Origin: Rhynchopus euleeides
Taxonomy: Eukaryota > Euglenozoa > Diplonemea > Diplonemida > Diplonemidae
Assembly: GCA_963210315.1 (NCBI GenBank)
Contig: OY723277.1
Span: forward strand, 1,922,001-1,986,000
Direction of reading: 5' to 3'
Length of the DNA stretch: 64,000 nt
Positions 18,657 through 30,471 of the stretch are shown here, piece after piece. Under the pieces are notes generated by a model. The model saw only the letters and a list, made by a program, of their open reading frames with translations. It had not been told where the DNA came from and searched no databases. How positions within the stretch are numbered: position 1 is the first letter of the stretch; every line of letters starts with the position of its first letter. Position numbers and translations under genes: made by a program.

Positions 18657-18830
18657 GATGCCTGCATGCATGCATGCATGGATGTGTGCATGCATGCATG
18701 CATGCATCCATCCATCCATCCAGCCATCCATCCATCCATGCAGGCATGCCTGCATGGATGCATGCATGCACACATCCATGCATGCAGGCATACAGGCATT
18801 CATTCACTGCAGGCAGGCCTGCATGCAGGG
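18657..18830. repeat. TGCA/CCAT tetranucleotide repeat tract
   Basis: Alternating runs of TGCA and CATC units (GCATGCATGCATGC, CATCCATCCATCC). The tract opens multiple frames full of Met/His/Cys that are not genes. DNA from 18291 to 18656 holds no supportable gene. Confidence 0.9.
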
Positions 18831-19151
18831 CTTCGGAGCTCCAGCCTGTGTGTGGATGCATCCACAAAAGTTGTGGATGCATGCGCTGCATGCACGGGAA
18901 ATACTGAGAGCTATGCTGGGGGTGGGGGTGGGGGTTTAACCTTATCTTCCTTGGGGGTGCAGGACCTCCCCCAGGATTGACGAGTTGGGGGTATAGCTTG
19001 GCGGACGATGACGTGGTATCGACAGCGGCTTGCCCCCGCCCTGAAATAGGCGCGTGAACTCTTGCGTCACTTCGCACAGTGTGCATCATGTTCAAATGAC
19101 ACGCAGGAGCCAGTAGGCTGCCTTTCAAACGGGGTGCCTGTCCCTGCTGGA

Positions 19152-19213
19152 CAGGGGGGTCTGGGGGGCGGAGCCCCCCAGCCGCCGGAGGCCATGGGAG
19201 TGAACATTTATTC
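19152..19213 (+). repeat. 62-bp GC hairpin repeat, copy B
   Basis: Full hairpin CTGGGGGGCGGAGCCCCCCAG; the tail is altered to GTGAACATTTATTC. It is the upstream member of the pair inside repeat R copy 1. Confidence 0.85.
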
Positions 19214-19383
19214 CTGGTGGGCGCGGTTACTCACGGCATGGTCCCTCGGGGCCAGGCTGCGATGCCAGCACGCTAACCCAAATTGCAAAACGGCGGGCGC
19301 AGATTCCGTGTGAATTGGGCTGCATCCTGGGTAGCCCGGACCCTACCCGATGTGACGATAAATTGTCGCGCAAGGACATGCCA

Positions 19384-19426
19384 CAGGGGGGTCGAGCCCC
19401 CCAGCCGCCGTAGTGAACGTCTGTTC
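19384..19426 (+). repeat. GC hairpin repeat, copy C (internally deleted)
   Basis: The left hairpin arm is lost (CAGGGGGGTCGAGCCCCCCAG) and GGAGGCCACG is missing, but the GTGAACGTCTGTTC tail is kept. Confidence 0.75.
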
Positions 19427-19499
19427 ACAGGTTGACATGATTCATGCCATGCCAAGCCCCTGACCAAATTCGGTGGGTCGTTGGGTCGATTGTTACGAA

Positions 19500-20225
19500 G
19501 AGCCCTGCCACCCACGTGTGCAGGACACGCCCGCCCGACATGTGCATTGTACAGCACCACACCAACTTCCCGTACGGATTTGTCTGCAAGCCATCCCCGA
19601 CCCAAATGCCTCCTGTCTCACCGAGTCTGGAAATGCTGCCGCACACACTGCCACACCTGAACCCTGCAGGGGCTGCCTGCCGTTGGGTGGCTCGACGATC
19701 CGGCACAGGTCCTCCTGCAGCCACCTGATGCGCTCTTGCTTCGCAGAACTCGCCATCGTCACGCTTCTCCCTGACGCAGGCCTCCGCGAGCTGCTTCACC
19801 AGCTCCGCCTCCTCCGCGTCCCCCCGATGCAGCGACTGCGCGCGCTGGAGGGGGGCCCCGGATGGGAGGGCTAGGCGGTGCCGCATGGCTACACCTCGTG
19901 CAGGCTGCTGGATCGACGCCGCGGTCCCTGCAGCCGGATCGTCGCAAACCCCAGAGCTTGTGCGGCCAGGTGCAGGGCTGCGACCTGTCTCGACCCGCAT
20001 CTCCGCCCAGGCCCGCCCAGTCCCGTAGCTCACGTGTTTCATCGCCTCGGGGATGAACCCCTCCGGAACTGGGTTCGTCCCCAGCCGTACGGCCTTGTCA
20101 TACAGCGCCCGTCTCCTGTATCGCTTTCATGAGCCGCTCGCGAGGGGGTGAAGGTGTAGCGCCCCTCGACGGGGTGCTGGAGGATGGCCCTCAGGTCATC
20201 GGGCTCATCGCGGTGGTATTGACAA
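19500..20225 (-). pseudogene. decayed unidentified gene
   Basis: Minus-strand frames here contain protein-like segments separated by frame changes and stops: DDLRAILQHPVEGRYTFTPS around 20120-20210, then KAVRLGTNPVPEGFIPEAMK and HVSYGTGRAWAEMRVETGR around 19990-20100, then DAEEAELVKQLAEACVREK around 19740-19830. They look like pieces of one coding sequence that has lost its frame, not random translations. I do not recognise the family. The position beside repeat R and a MITE relic suggests old element-derived coding DNA. Confidence 0.35.
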
Positions 20226-20239
20226 CTTGAGGCCCCCTG

Positions 20240-20299
20240 TGGTTAAGCCCCCCCTTGCCAGACCCCCCAGGGGGGGCTTAAACACGGGGGATCCCAGGT
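20240..20299. mobile_element. relic of MITE T (right end)
   Basis: TTAAGCCCCCCC, an internal AGACCCCCCAGGGGGG palindrome and the end ACACGGGGGATCCCAGG followed by TA match the right half of the T element at 5073-5436. The left end is absent. DNA from 20300 to 21251 has no gene I can support. Confidence 0.6.
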
Positions 20300-21251
20300 A
20301 ATAGCGTTTTCCTCGCTGCCTCCCGTGGGGTCTCGACAGCACTAGACATTTCGGCGCAGGTAGATTGCCTCCACTACAGGCTCACCCTAGACGAAGAGGG
20401 TGTCGCCATGGGAACCAAAAACCTGATTAAGGGGTGTAGTGCTCACACGCCATGAACGCCTCGCCAACCTGGCCAATTTAGCCGGAGGGGTATCGGTCTA
20501 CCTGGAACAATGAGACGCTCAAAATACCAAGGGAACCCGCACGTCTTCTATGGAATTCCCCTCAACGGGGAACACGCACCTGACCTGGTGTCCCAAGGCC
20601 ACGACGCCTCCCCCCACCTGGCACACCGGATCCCGCTGGACTGTGGGGACGCCACTAAAGTGATTGCGTAACACTGTGTTCACCACCTCCGGTCTTCACG
20701 GTCAGGTGAAGATCAATTTTGCAGATGGCGACATGTCATGACCATGTCATGGGGTTCTTCGGGTGTCCCCATTCAGAAAACACCCGAAAAATATGACAAC
20801 TTTGCTAAACTGGACCCAACTCCCCACACTCTTTTTTTTGCCATTTTTTCCATTTTTGGGCTCACTTTTTCTCACTTTTCTCACTCCAGAGCGAAGGCCC
20901 CCAATAAAATACAATTTAATATATTTTTTCCATCTTTGGGGGGGGGGGAGGGATATGAGGTGGCGCGTTGCGAAGCGGCGTGCCTTGTGTGCGGCTTTAT
21001 CAAACGTCAGGTGGTTTCAGGATACCCCACCCCACACCCCACCCCCACTCTCCTCCTCCGCCCCCTCGGGCCTCCTCCAGTGAAATGCCAGACTGCAGAT
21101 AAATCGGATGTGGTATCCATCCCCCGCCTCGCGCACCCATGTGCCCTGGCCTGCGTGTTGTGCCCCTGCGCCAGCCCACCCCCTCTCCGCTCCCTCCCAC
21201 CAACCGACTTCATGCTACTCCAGGTTTTGTACCTTACTGGTTATTGGCACG

Positions 21252-22595
21252 ATGTGCAGGAAGTCGATCGACGATGCCCCTTCCCTTCCCGGCACCTCCG
21301 GGGTCACAGACTGGGAGCTGCAGAAGGTGCGTGAGGAGATGGACCGCGGCACCCCGGACCCCCTCCTGTGGTGGGAGTGCCTCTGCTTCTGCTTCGGCGC
21401 CACAATCCTCATCTGCATCCTCCCCTTCACTATCCCTGCCGTGGGCCTGAGTGTGCTGTGGGATGCTGTGGACCGTGGGTTTATGGGCAAGCCGCAGGAC
21501 GGCGTGATCATGTCGTTGGCGCGTTGGATCAACATCAAGACCGAGAACTTCTGGTCGTTTGCCGTGAAGAAGAAGGAGGATGCGTTCATGGTGAACCTGG
21601 CGCTGCTGCTGGGGATTTTCATTCCCGCGATGTTCTTCCTCTCCTTCTACTACACCCTGCAGAACGGCTTCAACCTGTACCTGTGTGCGGCGTACCACAT
21701 GCTGCGTCTCGGGCCTTACTTCATGAACTTCGGGTACGTCTACTCTGCCTGTCACAAGGAGTGCCACAGCTACAGCGGGATTTTTACAGGCCGGCCTAGT
21801 TTCTTCCTGAACTACGTCTTCAACTGGTGGATCGGGCTGTTCTACGGGGTGCTCCCTTCGACGTTTGCTTTTGGGCACGCCATCAACCACCACCGCTACA
21901 ACAACGGCCCCGCGGATCTGGTTACGACGTCTGACAAACCCCGTGACAGCTTCCGCAACTTCGTCGCATTCGTCCCGAGGTTTTTTTCCTACGCCACCAA
22001 CACCGGCACTGTGTGGCAGTTCTTCCTGGAAGAGGACTACGACACCGTCGTCAAGATGAACTTCGGGACCCTCTACTTCATTGTGTGGGCGTACATCTTC
22101 TACTCCTACTCGCCAGTCTTCGCGCTGTGGTACATCGTGATGCCTCTTGGGGAGAACATCGTCCTGCTGTCCGGCGTCAGCTGGTGCTGGCATGCATTCC
22201 TCAGCCACAAAGACCCTGAAGATGACTTCATCGGGTCGGTGACCCTCCTGGACGGCCCCATCAACGTGATGGAGGAGGACTACCACGTGGTGCACCACAT
22301 GTACCCAGGGCTGCACTGGACCGAGAACCCGGCGTATTACGAACGCGATGTGGCAGCAGGGAAGTACGCTGCAGGGCCTGCCACCTGCTTCAAAGGGGCA
22401 CACACCTTCGAGCTCTTCGTCCTGATTCTCCTGAGGGATTACGACACGCTGGCGAAGCATTTCCACGACCCCCGGGGGAAGTGGACCCACGAGGACAAGA
22501 AGAACGCCATCATGGTGCGCTTGAGGACGTGCTGGTGGGGCCACCGCCGCAACCTGTCGATCAAGCTGACGGGCAAGGAGATCCGCAAGCGATAG
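21252..22595 (+). CDS. fatty-acid desaturase/hydroxylase-family membrane protein
   Basis: A 447-residue integral membrane di-iron enzyme candidate. Histidine boxes: H168-KEC-H172, H209-AIN-HH (213-214) and H345-VV-HH (348-349), the HxxxH, HxxxHH and HxxHH layout of the membrane fatty acid desaturase superfamily, whose members desaturate or hydroxylate lipid acyl chains at the ER. Four or more hydrophobic segments flank them (ILICILPFTIPAVGLSVLW; LALLLGIFIPAMFFLSFYY; NWWIGLFYGVLPSTFAFG; TLYFIVWAYIFYSY). I chose the ATG at 21252 (MCRKSIDD) because the 48 codons upstream in the same open frame are Pro/Cys-rich and resemble leader or intronic DNA. The substrate cannot be told from sequence. No cytochrome b5 domain is present. 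The gene stands alone. Confidence 0.8.
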   Translation: MCRKSIDDAPSLPGTSGVTDWELQKVREEMDRGTPDPLLWWECLCFCFGATILICILPFTIPAVGLSVLWDAVDRGFMGKPQDGVIMSLARWINIKTENFWSFAVKKKEDAFMVNLALLLGIFIPAMFFLSFYYTLQNGFNLYLCAAYHMLRLGPYFMNFGYVYSACHKECHSYSGIFTGRPSFFLNYVFNWWIGLFYGVLPSTFAFGHAINHHRYNNGPADLVTTSDKPRDSFRNFVAFVPRFFSYATNTGTVWQFFLEEDYDTVVKMNFGTLYFIVWAYIFYSYSPVFALWYIVMPLGENIVLLSGVSWCWHAFLSHKDPEDDFIGSVTLLDGPINVMEEDYHVVHHMYPGLHWTENPAYYERDVAAGKYAAGPATCFKGAHTFELFVLILLRDYDTLAKHFHDPRGKWTHEDKKNAIMVRLRTCWWGHRRNLSIKLTGKEIRKR

Positions 22596-24738
22596 TGACC
22601 CTGCACTGTGCCCATCCCAGACCTCTCCCCCCGCCCCCCCTCCCCCTCTCCCCCTCTCCCTCCCCGGTCGCCCCACGTCTTTCTCCCCATGCCCAACTCC
22701 AGCACGGAGATGGCTACCTGTGTCCTACGGGAGCCTCTTCCGTCTTGCTGTCCCTGCTCCACTTCGCTTCTCTTCCTCGGTATTGCACTTGCACTGCGTG
22801 ATGCTTTGATGAAAGAATCCCTCCAGTGCCCGTCTGTTCAACAGGCGCCGGAAGCGGCATATTTTGGAACAAAAAAATGCGCCCGTTTTTTTACGGCGTA
22901 CTCCCTTGGTATTGTCCCTTCACCTATGGGGTGCCAGTCCTGCTTCTGTGGCGCGTTCCAACAAGCCCAGTTTCGGATCGCATCGGGGAAGGGTATTTTA
23001 TCTCTTTTTTTTTGGCAAGATTGCGGCTCACAAAAAACACAGCAGCGAGTTCGGTTTATCCTGGCAATGTGTTTCCCTTGGGGACGCAATGTGGCTCCCC
23101 CAAATTGGAATGCGAAAAGACGTGCTGCGCTGTGTAAAGCGCGCCACTCCGAACAGCTCGCAACGGCAGATGTGCCTTGTGTGGGACACAAAGCCCCCCC
23201 CCACCCCCCAAACTAGCCAGGCATCTGCCGGTCATACTGTATTGCCCCTTTCGAGGAGTGTACACCTTTTGGGGGCCTTTGGCCTGTGCCACACTGTGTG
23301 TCAAACCGTGTTCACTTTGCAACCGGTTTTGTGATGCCGCTCACTCTTTCTGCAAATCTCGGTTCCCGAGAGAAAGGCTCCCTTTGCGCGAATCATCCAC
23401 CATACGCGATACATGGTTCCGTGCAAATGAGTATACAGTTGAATCTGAACACAATTGGAATGGGTGTCACTAGGACTATGCTCTGTGCTGTCAAACCGTG
23501 TGTGGAACCTACGAATTTCGCAGACGGCAATTTGCTTGCACGTGTTGAGCGACCCCCCGCCCCCCCGTGTATATCGAGGAAGTGCGTTTGCAGTGTCACT
23601 TCACGGATGTGTTGCTGATGGTCTCGCCTGCAGCACTCTCTTGCGGTCCCCCCTGTCGTGTGGCATGTGCGTCTTTTTTTTGGTGCTAACCGGCTCACCC
23701 AACTTGCTCAACCTGAAAGAAGAGGGCCAGCGGCCTTCGCTCTGTGCCAGTGTGTATCAAACCGTGCCACTTTCCAGCCAGGTTTGTGAGGCAGCGTCTT
23801 GCAACCCACGGTTCGCCCTTTCTCACTTTCCTGCGTTCGCAAGTGTTGGATCGGCAGGTCTGCATCGTGCAGAAGTCTACTACACGAGAGGCCGCTGCAC
23901 GAAACGACACGCTATCCTGCATTTCTGAGCGAAGCCCCCCATCTGGCACTCATGGCGTGTCCTTCGGTTATATTGAGCTTCCTGGCATGGCCTGCCTTTT
24001 TTGAGTTGCGAGCGGCGAAGCGGAACAAAGTCGTGGAGTAGCAACGGCGATCGTAAAATATTGGAGCATTCTACAGCACCTCCATGCCACTTCATCACAG
24101 GGCCTCGACACATCCTTGAGACAGCAAGTGTGCGCCCAACAAAAAGTAGTCCGGAACTGTTCTCCCACAGTTGCTGGACAGGGTGTCTACCAGCTAACCC
24201 GGGAAGCCAACAGGGGTACGATTCCCTGCTGAAAAGGCCGCCGCCAAACTGGGAACCATTTTATGACCACACACACAAGGGCAGCCTGAAAGTGCCAGAA
24301 AGATGGCGGGATGGGGAGGGGGAGGGTCACAAAGACAACAGCCCCCACAACAATGGATTGCGGGGAGGCTGCCTTTGCTCCCGCCGCCTCCACACCCCGA
24401 CCCCCCTCCCCCCACCCACCCTGCACAAGCATCCCCGTTGTGCGGGGATCCCAAAAAAACCCCGGAGTCGATTCCCAAAGTTCCCAACCCAATACGCCCG
24501 GTGTCCTCGGGTCGCAGGGGTGCCGGTGTGGTATTGAACCTGCTGACAAAAAAAGGACTCAGACGTGCTGGAGAGTGGAGGGGGGGGGGGGGGGCGTGCG
24601 CTCCCTTCGCTTTCGACACTCATACCCCGACCCCCCTCCCACTGGCACACCAACTCCACCAGATAAGGGGGTGGTGTGTGCAGATTGAGGGGGGCCACCT
24701 GTGACACAGGTCAAAAATCTTAAACCCCCCCCCCCTGT
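22596..24738. other. gene-free region with degenerate repeats
   Basis: No supportable gene. Around 23285, 23485 and 23740 there are three diverged copies of a block containing CTGTG(C/T), GTCAAACCGTG and, in two of them, TTTGTGA(T/G)GC. A related block lies at 34650-34700. The Q repeat is at 24000-24245, and polypurine/polypyrimidine runs occur at 24300-24700. Confidence 0.6.
24000..24245 (-). repeat. dispersed repeat Q, diverged long copy
   Basis: It shares GAGCGGCGAAGC, CACTTCATCACAGGG, AGTGTGCGC, CGGAACTGTTCTCCCACAGTT and GTACGATT.CCCTG with the copy in element Z at 42245-42420, and its first half with 5728-5880. It is the most diverged member. Confidence 0.5.
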
Positions 24739-26638
24739 ATAATGTTAAATAACGCATAATATTAAATATGACGCATAATATTAACCCTTTAGGGACCAAC
24801 CACGCATATATGCGTGGAAAATGCAAAAAAATTGGGGTTGGGAGGTAAGTTCCTTTGAATGTCACCTTTTTGAAGATTTCTTTTTATGGTGAAAAGGGCC
24901 GGTGAAAAACATTCCACGAACATGCGTGTTTGGACATGCTGGTTTACAGAATTCATGTTCCCACCGGAGGGGAAAACACGAAGATTCGAGAATTCTGGTT
25001 TTGGGCCATTTTTTGGGAAAACGAGAAAAAAATGTCAAGACCAAGTAACATGTTGCGAACTTGAACTTTTTGATCAATTTTTTTTCCTGGAATTGTTCTG
25101 GGCTGAATCTGTCCGAAATTCGCCGTTTCGCACGGATTCGTGAGGCTGAAAGTGGCCCGGTGGGGGTGACGACACCCAGACCCCATGACCAGGAATGCTA
25201 ATTAACCAGGGACTTGGCTGTCCCGTTTGTCAAGGGAGGGAAATATTTTTGTTCAACAACTCTGGCAGTCTCGAACATGTCACGAACAGCGCATTTCACG
25301 ACAACAAAATTTTTGAAAAAAGACGTTGTTCCGTCCCACTGGACTGCAGAAGTCAAGTTGGCCCCCTCACCCACACCGACCACCCACCTATATAGGCCCC
25401 CTATATAGCCTGCATATACGTACCCTGGAAAACCCTCGAAAATCTTTGGTTTTTGCGATCAGCAGTAACATGCTTTGAACTCCACCATTTGGCGATTGTT
25501 TGGCCACCGAGAGTAGAGTTTTGACCACTGTGATCGAGAAAGCAACAGTGGGCCCTGAATGGGTTCCGGATACACAGTATATTTGGGTTGCCAAGGCCAC
25601 ACGCGATTTTTTCAGGATTTCAGGGTGTTTTCACGGTGTGCACTTTGTCACTGCCGGGGAAATAGAAAAAATAATTTTCCGGGGACTTTGTTTGGTTGTC
25701 TTGAATATAATTGCGACAACCGATTTCACCATCAGTCCTATTCGTGGTCATTTACCCCCCCCCCCCCTTTGGGTCGCCTGACCGGAAATTTTGGGAAAAG
25801 GGGGGTAAATTACGGGTCAAGGGGGGGGGGTAAATTACCATGTTCTGGGGTGGCCGGTTTTTTTGGTCGGCCATAGGGGGGTGAGAGGGCGCCCAGGGCC
25901 TGTGGGTGACCTACCCTGATCTCACCCAGGCCCTCGGGCACTTCGTTCGGCATGATTGGTCCTGTCACATGCATGCGGTGGGGTGTGTGGTGCCTACCTC
26001 ACGGCCAGTTACCCTCCCCTGGCGGCAAAGGGGGTAAATTACCCCCCTTCTGACTGGGTAGTGGGGGGGTAACTGGGGGGTAATTTACCCCCCCTTCCAG
26101 GCAAAGGGGGGTATATGTGCCACCCCTTTGCCCGGGGAGGGGGTAAATTACCCCCCTGGCCCTCCCCAGTCAAGGGGGGGTAAATTGCCCCCTCCCTTAC
26201 TGGGGGGTAATTTACCCCCTTCTCTGGTGGTGGGTAGGGGGGTAAATTACCCCCCTCCCCAGTACAAGGGGGTAAATTTACCCCCCCTACGGGTAAAGGG
26301 ATGGCAACTACCCCTTTGGCCTGGGAGGGGGGTAAATTACCCCCCAGTAAGAGCGGGAAGAAATTACCCCCCTTTGCTGGGGAGGGCCAGGGGGGTAATT
26401 TACCCCCTTAGCCTGGTGGGGGGTAAATTTACCCCCTCTGACCAGGTCGGGGGGGTAAATTACCCCCCTACCAGGCAAAGGGGGTGGCAAATTACCCCCC
26501 CACTACCCAGTGGAGGGGGTAAATTTACCCCCCGACCAGCCAAAAAATGGGTATTTTCCCCCCACCCCCCCAGCCAAAGGGGGGGGGTAAATTACCAAGT
26601 TTCTGGGGGCTGAACCCAAAATTTCCAAAAAGGGGGTA

Positions 26639-26983
26639 CCGTATACGTAAATATTTTGGAACGTAAATATTTTGGAACGTAAATATTATGGAACGTAAAT
26701 ATTTTGGAACGCTGGTGGGTTGGCGTTCCAGATTTTTTTCGTTCCATAATATTTACAGGGCTTTCTGCGACTCGGGGACTTGGACCAGGTGATCGGACGG
26801 CATACAGAGTCCCTGACGGGACCTACTCGTGCACTTTTCGCGCGATTCCTGACGCAAGCCGTCCTCACCACCGAGTCCCCAACTGGCCCTGTAAATATTA
26901 TGGAACGTAAATATTATGGAACGGACCGGCCAAAAATGGGCCCGTTCCATAATATTTACGTTCCATAATATTTACGTATACGG
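26639..26983 (+). mobile_element. MITE W, copy 2
   Basis: As at 2949-3293 and carried by the 9.7 kb duplication, so not an independent insertion. Confidence 0.85.
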
Positions 26984-27948
26984 TAATATAAGGGGGGGGG
27001 TAAATTTTGGGGGGGGGTAAATTACCACGAATAGGACTGATCAAAAGAAATCTTGAAAAACACCAAAATCCGTCCAACTTACTCACGATCGCGGTGTGAA
27101 ACCCGAAATCTCGAAAACTAATTACTGGGGGGGGTCAAATAATTGTAACCCCTACGATTATTTAGCGACGCGGTCTGTATAAATCGGGTGTCCCAAAATT
27201 TACAAATTTTCAACGGTGGTGAATAATCGTAGGGGTTACGATTATTCACTTTTGGCAAAAATTTACCCGTTTTGCTGTTCAGAATGTCAATTGGTGGGGT
27301 GGGGGTGGGTGTGGGTCGCATTCTCGGCCTGTCTCACCGGCATTCCGTGCACACAGCAACAGCACCGGTGGAAACTGGCCATAGCACCCCGGTGGGCCAC
27401 CAGGAGGGGAGGGACCCGGTGTGAGGCGCTTGAGTCATCCAGATGGGCACACGGTGGGGTCCGACACCCGATGTCGGACCCTGTGACCCGTTTTTTAGGT
27501 ACCCTCCACACCCAGTGCGCGCTCGACCGTCGAATGGTTTTTCTGGTCCCGTGCACTTCCCTGCCTGCCACACCACCCCCTCGACCCCATCCCCAGCACC
27601 AGAGCGTCGTTGGCTGGCGTGCGCGGGGCACGCGTCGAATACCGATGACGGGGCCTGTGTTCCTGGGGCGCTGACGAGGTCCGAAGGGATTGACGCCTTG
27701 GCTCAGTCCTTACGTTTGGATGAGGGCGTGGTTTTTGACGTAGCGGGAGCCCTCAAGAATACAGCACAGCTGCACCTGCTCTTGCGCCGTCTCCAGTTCG
27801 CATAGTCCCTTCGTATGACGGTGACTGGGAGCCCTGGCTGTCCCGATCTATTTCAATGACTGTATCAGTTTCCAGCCTAGTTCCCATGCTTGGGTGCTTG
27901 GCTCGGGTGCACCCTTCGAGGTGGTACAGAGAATGCAAAGAGAGTCCA

Positions 27949-28010
27949 CAGGGGGGTCTGGGGGGCGGAGCCCCCCAGCCGCCGGAGGCCACGGTAGTGA
28001 ACATCTGTTC
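27949..28010 (+). repeat. GC hairpin repeat, copy A'
   Basis: The duplicate of 4259-4320, inside element U copy 2. Confidence 0.85.
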
Positions 28011-28762
28011 CTTGTGGGGTACAGTTTCTGGACTGTGTCCATCTTCCTGAGGTTGCGTGTGGGCCACCCCAGAATTTTGGTGCCCCCCCCCCCCAGGCTC
28101 ACCTCACTGGCAGGGAACCTGGGGGCGGGGGGGCCTCAAACCATACTCTCTTCCACCCATTAAACTCGGGGCATGTGTGCTCCGACATGTGGGGTGACTC
28201 AATCACTGGTCTATGACGACCGATTCTCCACTTTGTACAGCCTGAGTGGGATCCCTGCTGTTCCTGTTGCTTGATCTTCTGAGGAAAAGTCAGAAATTTG
28301 GCCAAAAGTGAATAATCGTAACCCCTACGATTATTCAAAACAAATTTACGTATAAATGGCCCAGAAAATGTTGTACAATTAATCGCCCCCTTACGATTAT
28401 TCGACTACTTACGATTAATTGCCCCCCCCCAGTAACCCCCCCGTGGTCCCTAAAGGGTTAAATATAACGCATAATATTAAATAACTCGTAATATTAAATA
28501 GGGCGTTTTTGGGCGTTTTTTGGGCGTTTTTTTCGGCTAGTAGGCCAAAAGAGGTCATCTCCGGGGACGCACAGTGTCTGTACATGACGTAGGTGACTGA
28601 AAAAATCCTATTTTCAGCACCCGTTGTTCGCCAGCGGTTTTTTGCAAGTGAGTCCTGATAGCAAAACGCCCAGAACTCATAATATTAAATATAGGCCCCC
28701 AAAACTCATAATATTAAATATAACTCATAATATTAAATATACGCATAATATTAAATATTCTA

Positions 28763-29126
28763 CCTGGGACCCCCCGTGTATAAGTCACCCCCCCCTTACC
28801 CCCGTGTTTAAGTCCCCCCCTGGGGGTCTGGCAGGGGGGGGACTTAAACACAGGGGGACCTAAACACGGGGGTGGGCTGGTCTGGAGGGTCATCAGGTGG
28901 CCCCTAGGCCCTCCAGGTGCTGTCAGAGTCGAAAGTGGGGTGCCAAAAGTCCATCCGGACCGGAATTACCCCCCTACGACAGCAGAGGAAGAGGTCTTCT
29001 TGGTCTCCACTGTGCCACCCCCGTGTTTAAGCCCCCCCTGTGTTTAGGTCCGCCCCCCCCGTGTTTAAGTCCCCCCCGGCCGAAAATCGCCTCCAGGGGG
29101 GGGACTTAAACACGGGGGGTCCCAGG
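28763..29126. mobile_element. MITE T, copy 2
   Basis: The duplicate of 5073-5436, with TA on both sides. The Q repeat that follows is at 29418-29570. Confidence 0.75.
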
Positions 29127-29653
29127 TATATTTAATATTATGCGGGGGGGGGGTTTAGCAGTTTTCTTTGATTTTTTTTGCCCTTTTCTCCAGGTATCCC
29201 CCACCTTCCCTTCTCCCTTTCTCCCTCGTCCCCACCTGCCACTCGGGCCCCGCGGCTTTTTTTTCTCTGTTGTTCGTGCTGCAGAAAAAGAATGCGCGGG
29301 ATGTCCCGACCCAAACCACACATGTCACCAGGCAATTTTCAGCAACAGAGAGACTCTGATTCCATCCCAGCCCATTGCCTTTCGCCGAGGATATTGGAAA
29401 TGTGGATCGCCCTTTTTTTTTACCAGTTACGAGCGACGGAGCACAGCGAAGCCGCGAAATAACGAAGGAAATAGTACGACTGAAGCTCTATAAGGATCAC
29501 ACCTCCGCACCACAGGGGCTTCCACAGCCTTTTGGCACAGGAGTGTGCGCTCAACGAAAAATAACCCGGATCTGCCTTTTTTTGCAGTTGCTGGGCAGAG
29601 CGGTTTCTCTTTTCAGAGCAAAAGGAGTACTTTATTTTTTGCCCTCCCCACCA

Positions 29654-30471
29654 CCAGGGCATTAGTTTGACCTTCCCGACGGAGCCTGAAACCTGGTTAC
29701 CCTGGTTATTACATCACCAATTTTTTTCGCTCGGGCGCTTCGCGCCCGAGCGCCTCCTGCGCCGTTGTGACAGCGGCGTGCTATTATCTGTCTCCCCACC
29801 CCAGGTTATGCATCGTCTCGACTTCCCCGGGTTTGTGAGAGGTGTCAGACACAGCACACAATTCGCGCTGGTGCCAGGAGGAGAACCCATCTACACGCCG
29901 ACAGGCTTCCTGGCACTCCGCGAGCGCCCGAAGCTTGAATTGAGGGCATGGCTGCGGCACGACGCCCAGAGTGTATACAGGCACTTGGCAATTTTCGCGT
30001 GGAGTTGCGCCCCGGGTTTCCCACCACCCATGGTGTTGCACCAGTCAGTGGCGAAGGATACGACGCGGTTCCAGAAGCTGTCCCCAGAGATTCTGTCTGC
30101 TCCAGCAGAATGCTGCAGATGTTGGCCGCATTCCGGCTGTTGCAGAGGAGTGCAATGCTCCAGAGCAGCTCTTGCGGCACGTTCCTGGTCGATCACACAC
30201 GAATCAGGGTCTCATGCTGGCTCACCTTCGTCGTGGCCTGGGTTTCGTCAGTGAGGGACGGCGCAGAAGGGGGCTGTACCATCTTGGCATCTGCCGCAGA
30301 ATGACAGATGCACTATGGCTGCTTGGTGGGGCTAGCGCAGCCTGTTACTTGGTAAGGGAAAACCCCGGTTCCGAACCAGAATTTTGACTTTTTTTTTATT
30401 TTTTAAAATAACCAGGTTTCTCCAAATCCTGGTTATCATAACCGGATAACCAGCCCAAACTAATGCCCTGG
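29654..30471. mobile_element. hAT-like element, copy 2
   Basis: The duplicate of 5964-6781 with the same 16-bp terminal inverted repeats. Confidence 0.6.

Larger units (their letters stand above)
18943..19500 (+). repeat. dispersed repeat R, copy 1
   Basis: It matches 48560-49095 in inverted orientation. Shared anchors in order are CTTCCTTGGGGGTGCAGGACC, TTTCAAACGGGG, GTGCCTGTCCCTGCTGGAC, a GC hairpin, GCGCAGATTC, GATGTGACGATAAATTGTCG, a second GC hairpin, and AAGCCCCTGACCAAA. Both copies are diverged by substitutions and gaps. It has no clear terminal repeats and no intact ORF. Confidence 0.7.
24784..28458. mobile_element. element V with nested P, W, S and U, copy 2
   Basis: Same ends and nested order as at 1078-4768. 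P is at 25741-27031, W at 26639-26983, S at 27125-28432 and U at 27221-28336. It lacks 16 bp of the G-rich stretch after the P left end. Confidence 0.7.

Noticed and set aside
18655-18980. Met/His/Cys-rich frames in the TGCA/CCAT tract
   Set aside because: Every frame is a translation of the tetranucleotide repeat.
21234-22676. 480-codon minus-strand frame opposite the desaturase
   Set aside because: Shadow frame; the His boxes and membrane segments on the plus strand explain the sequence.
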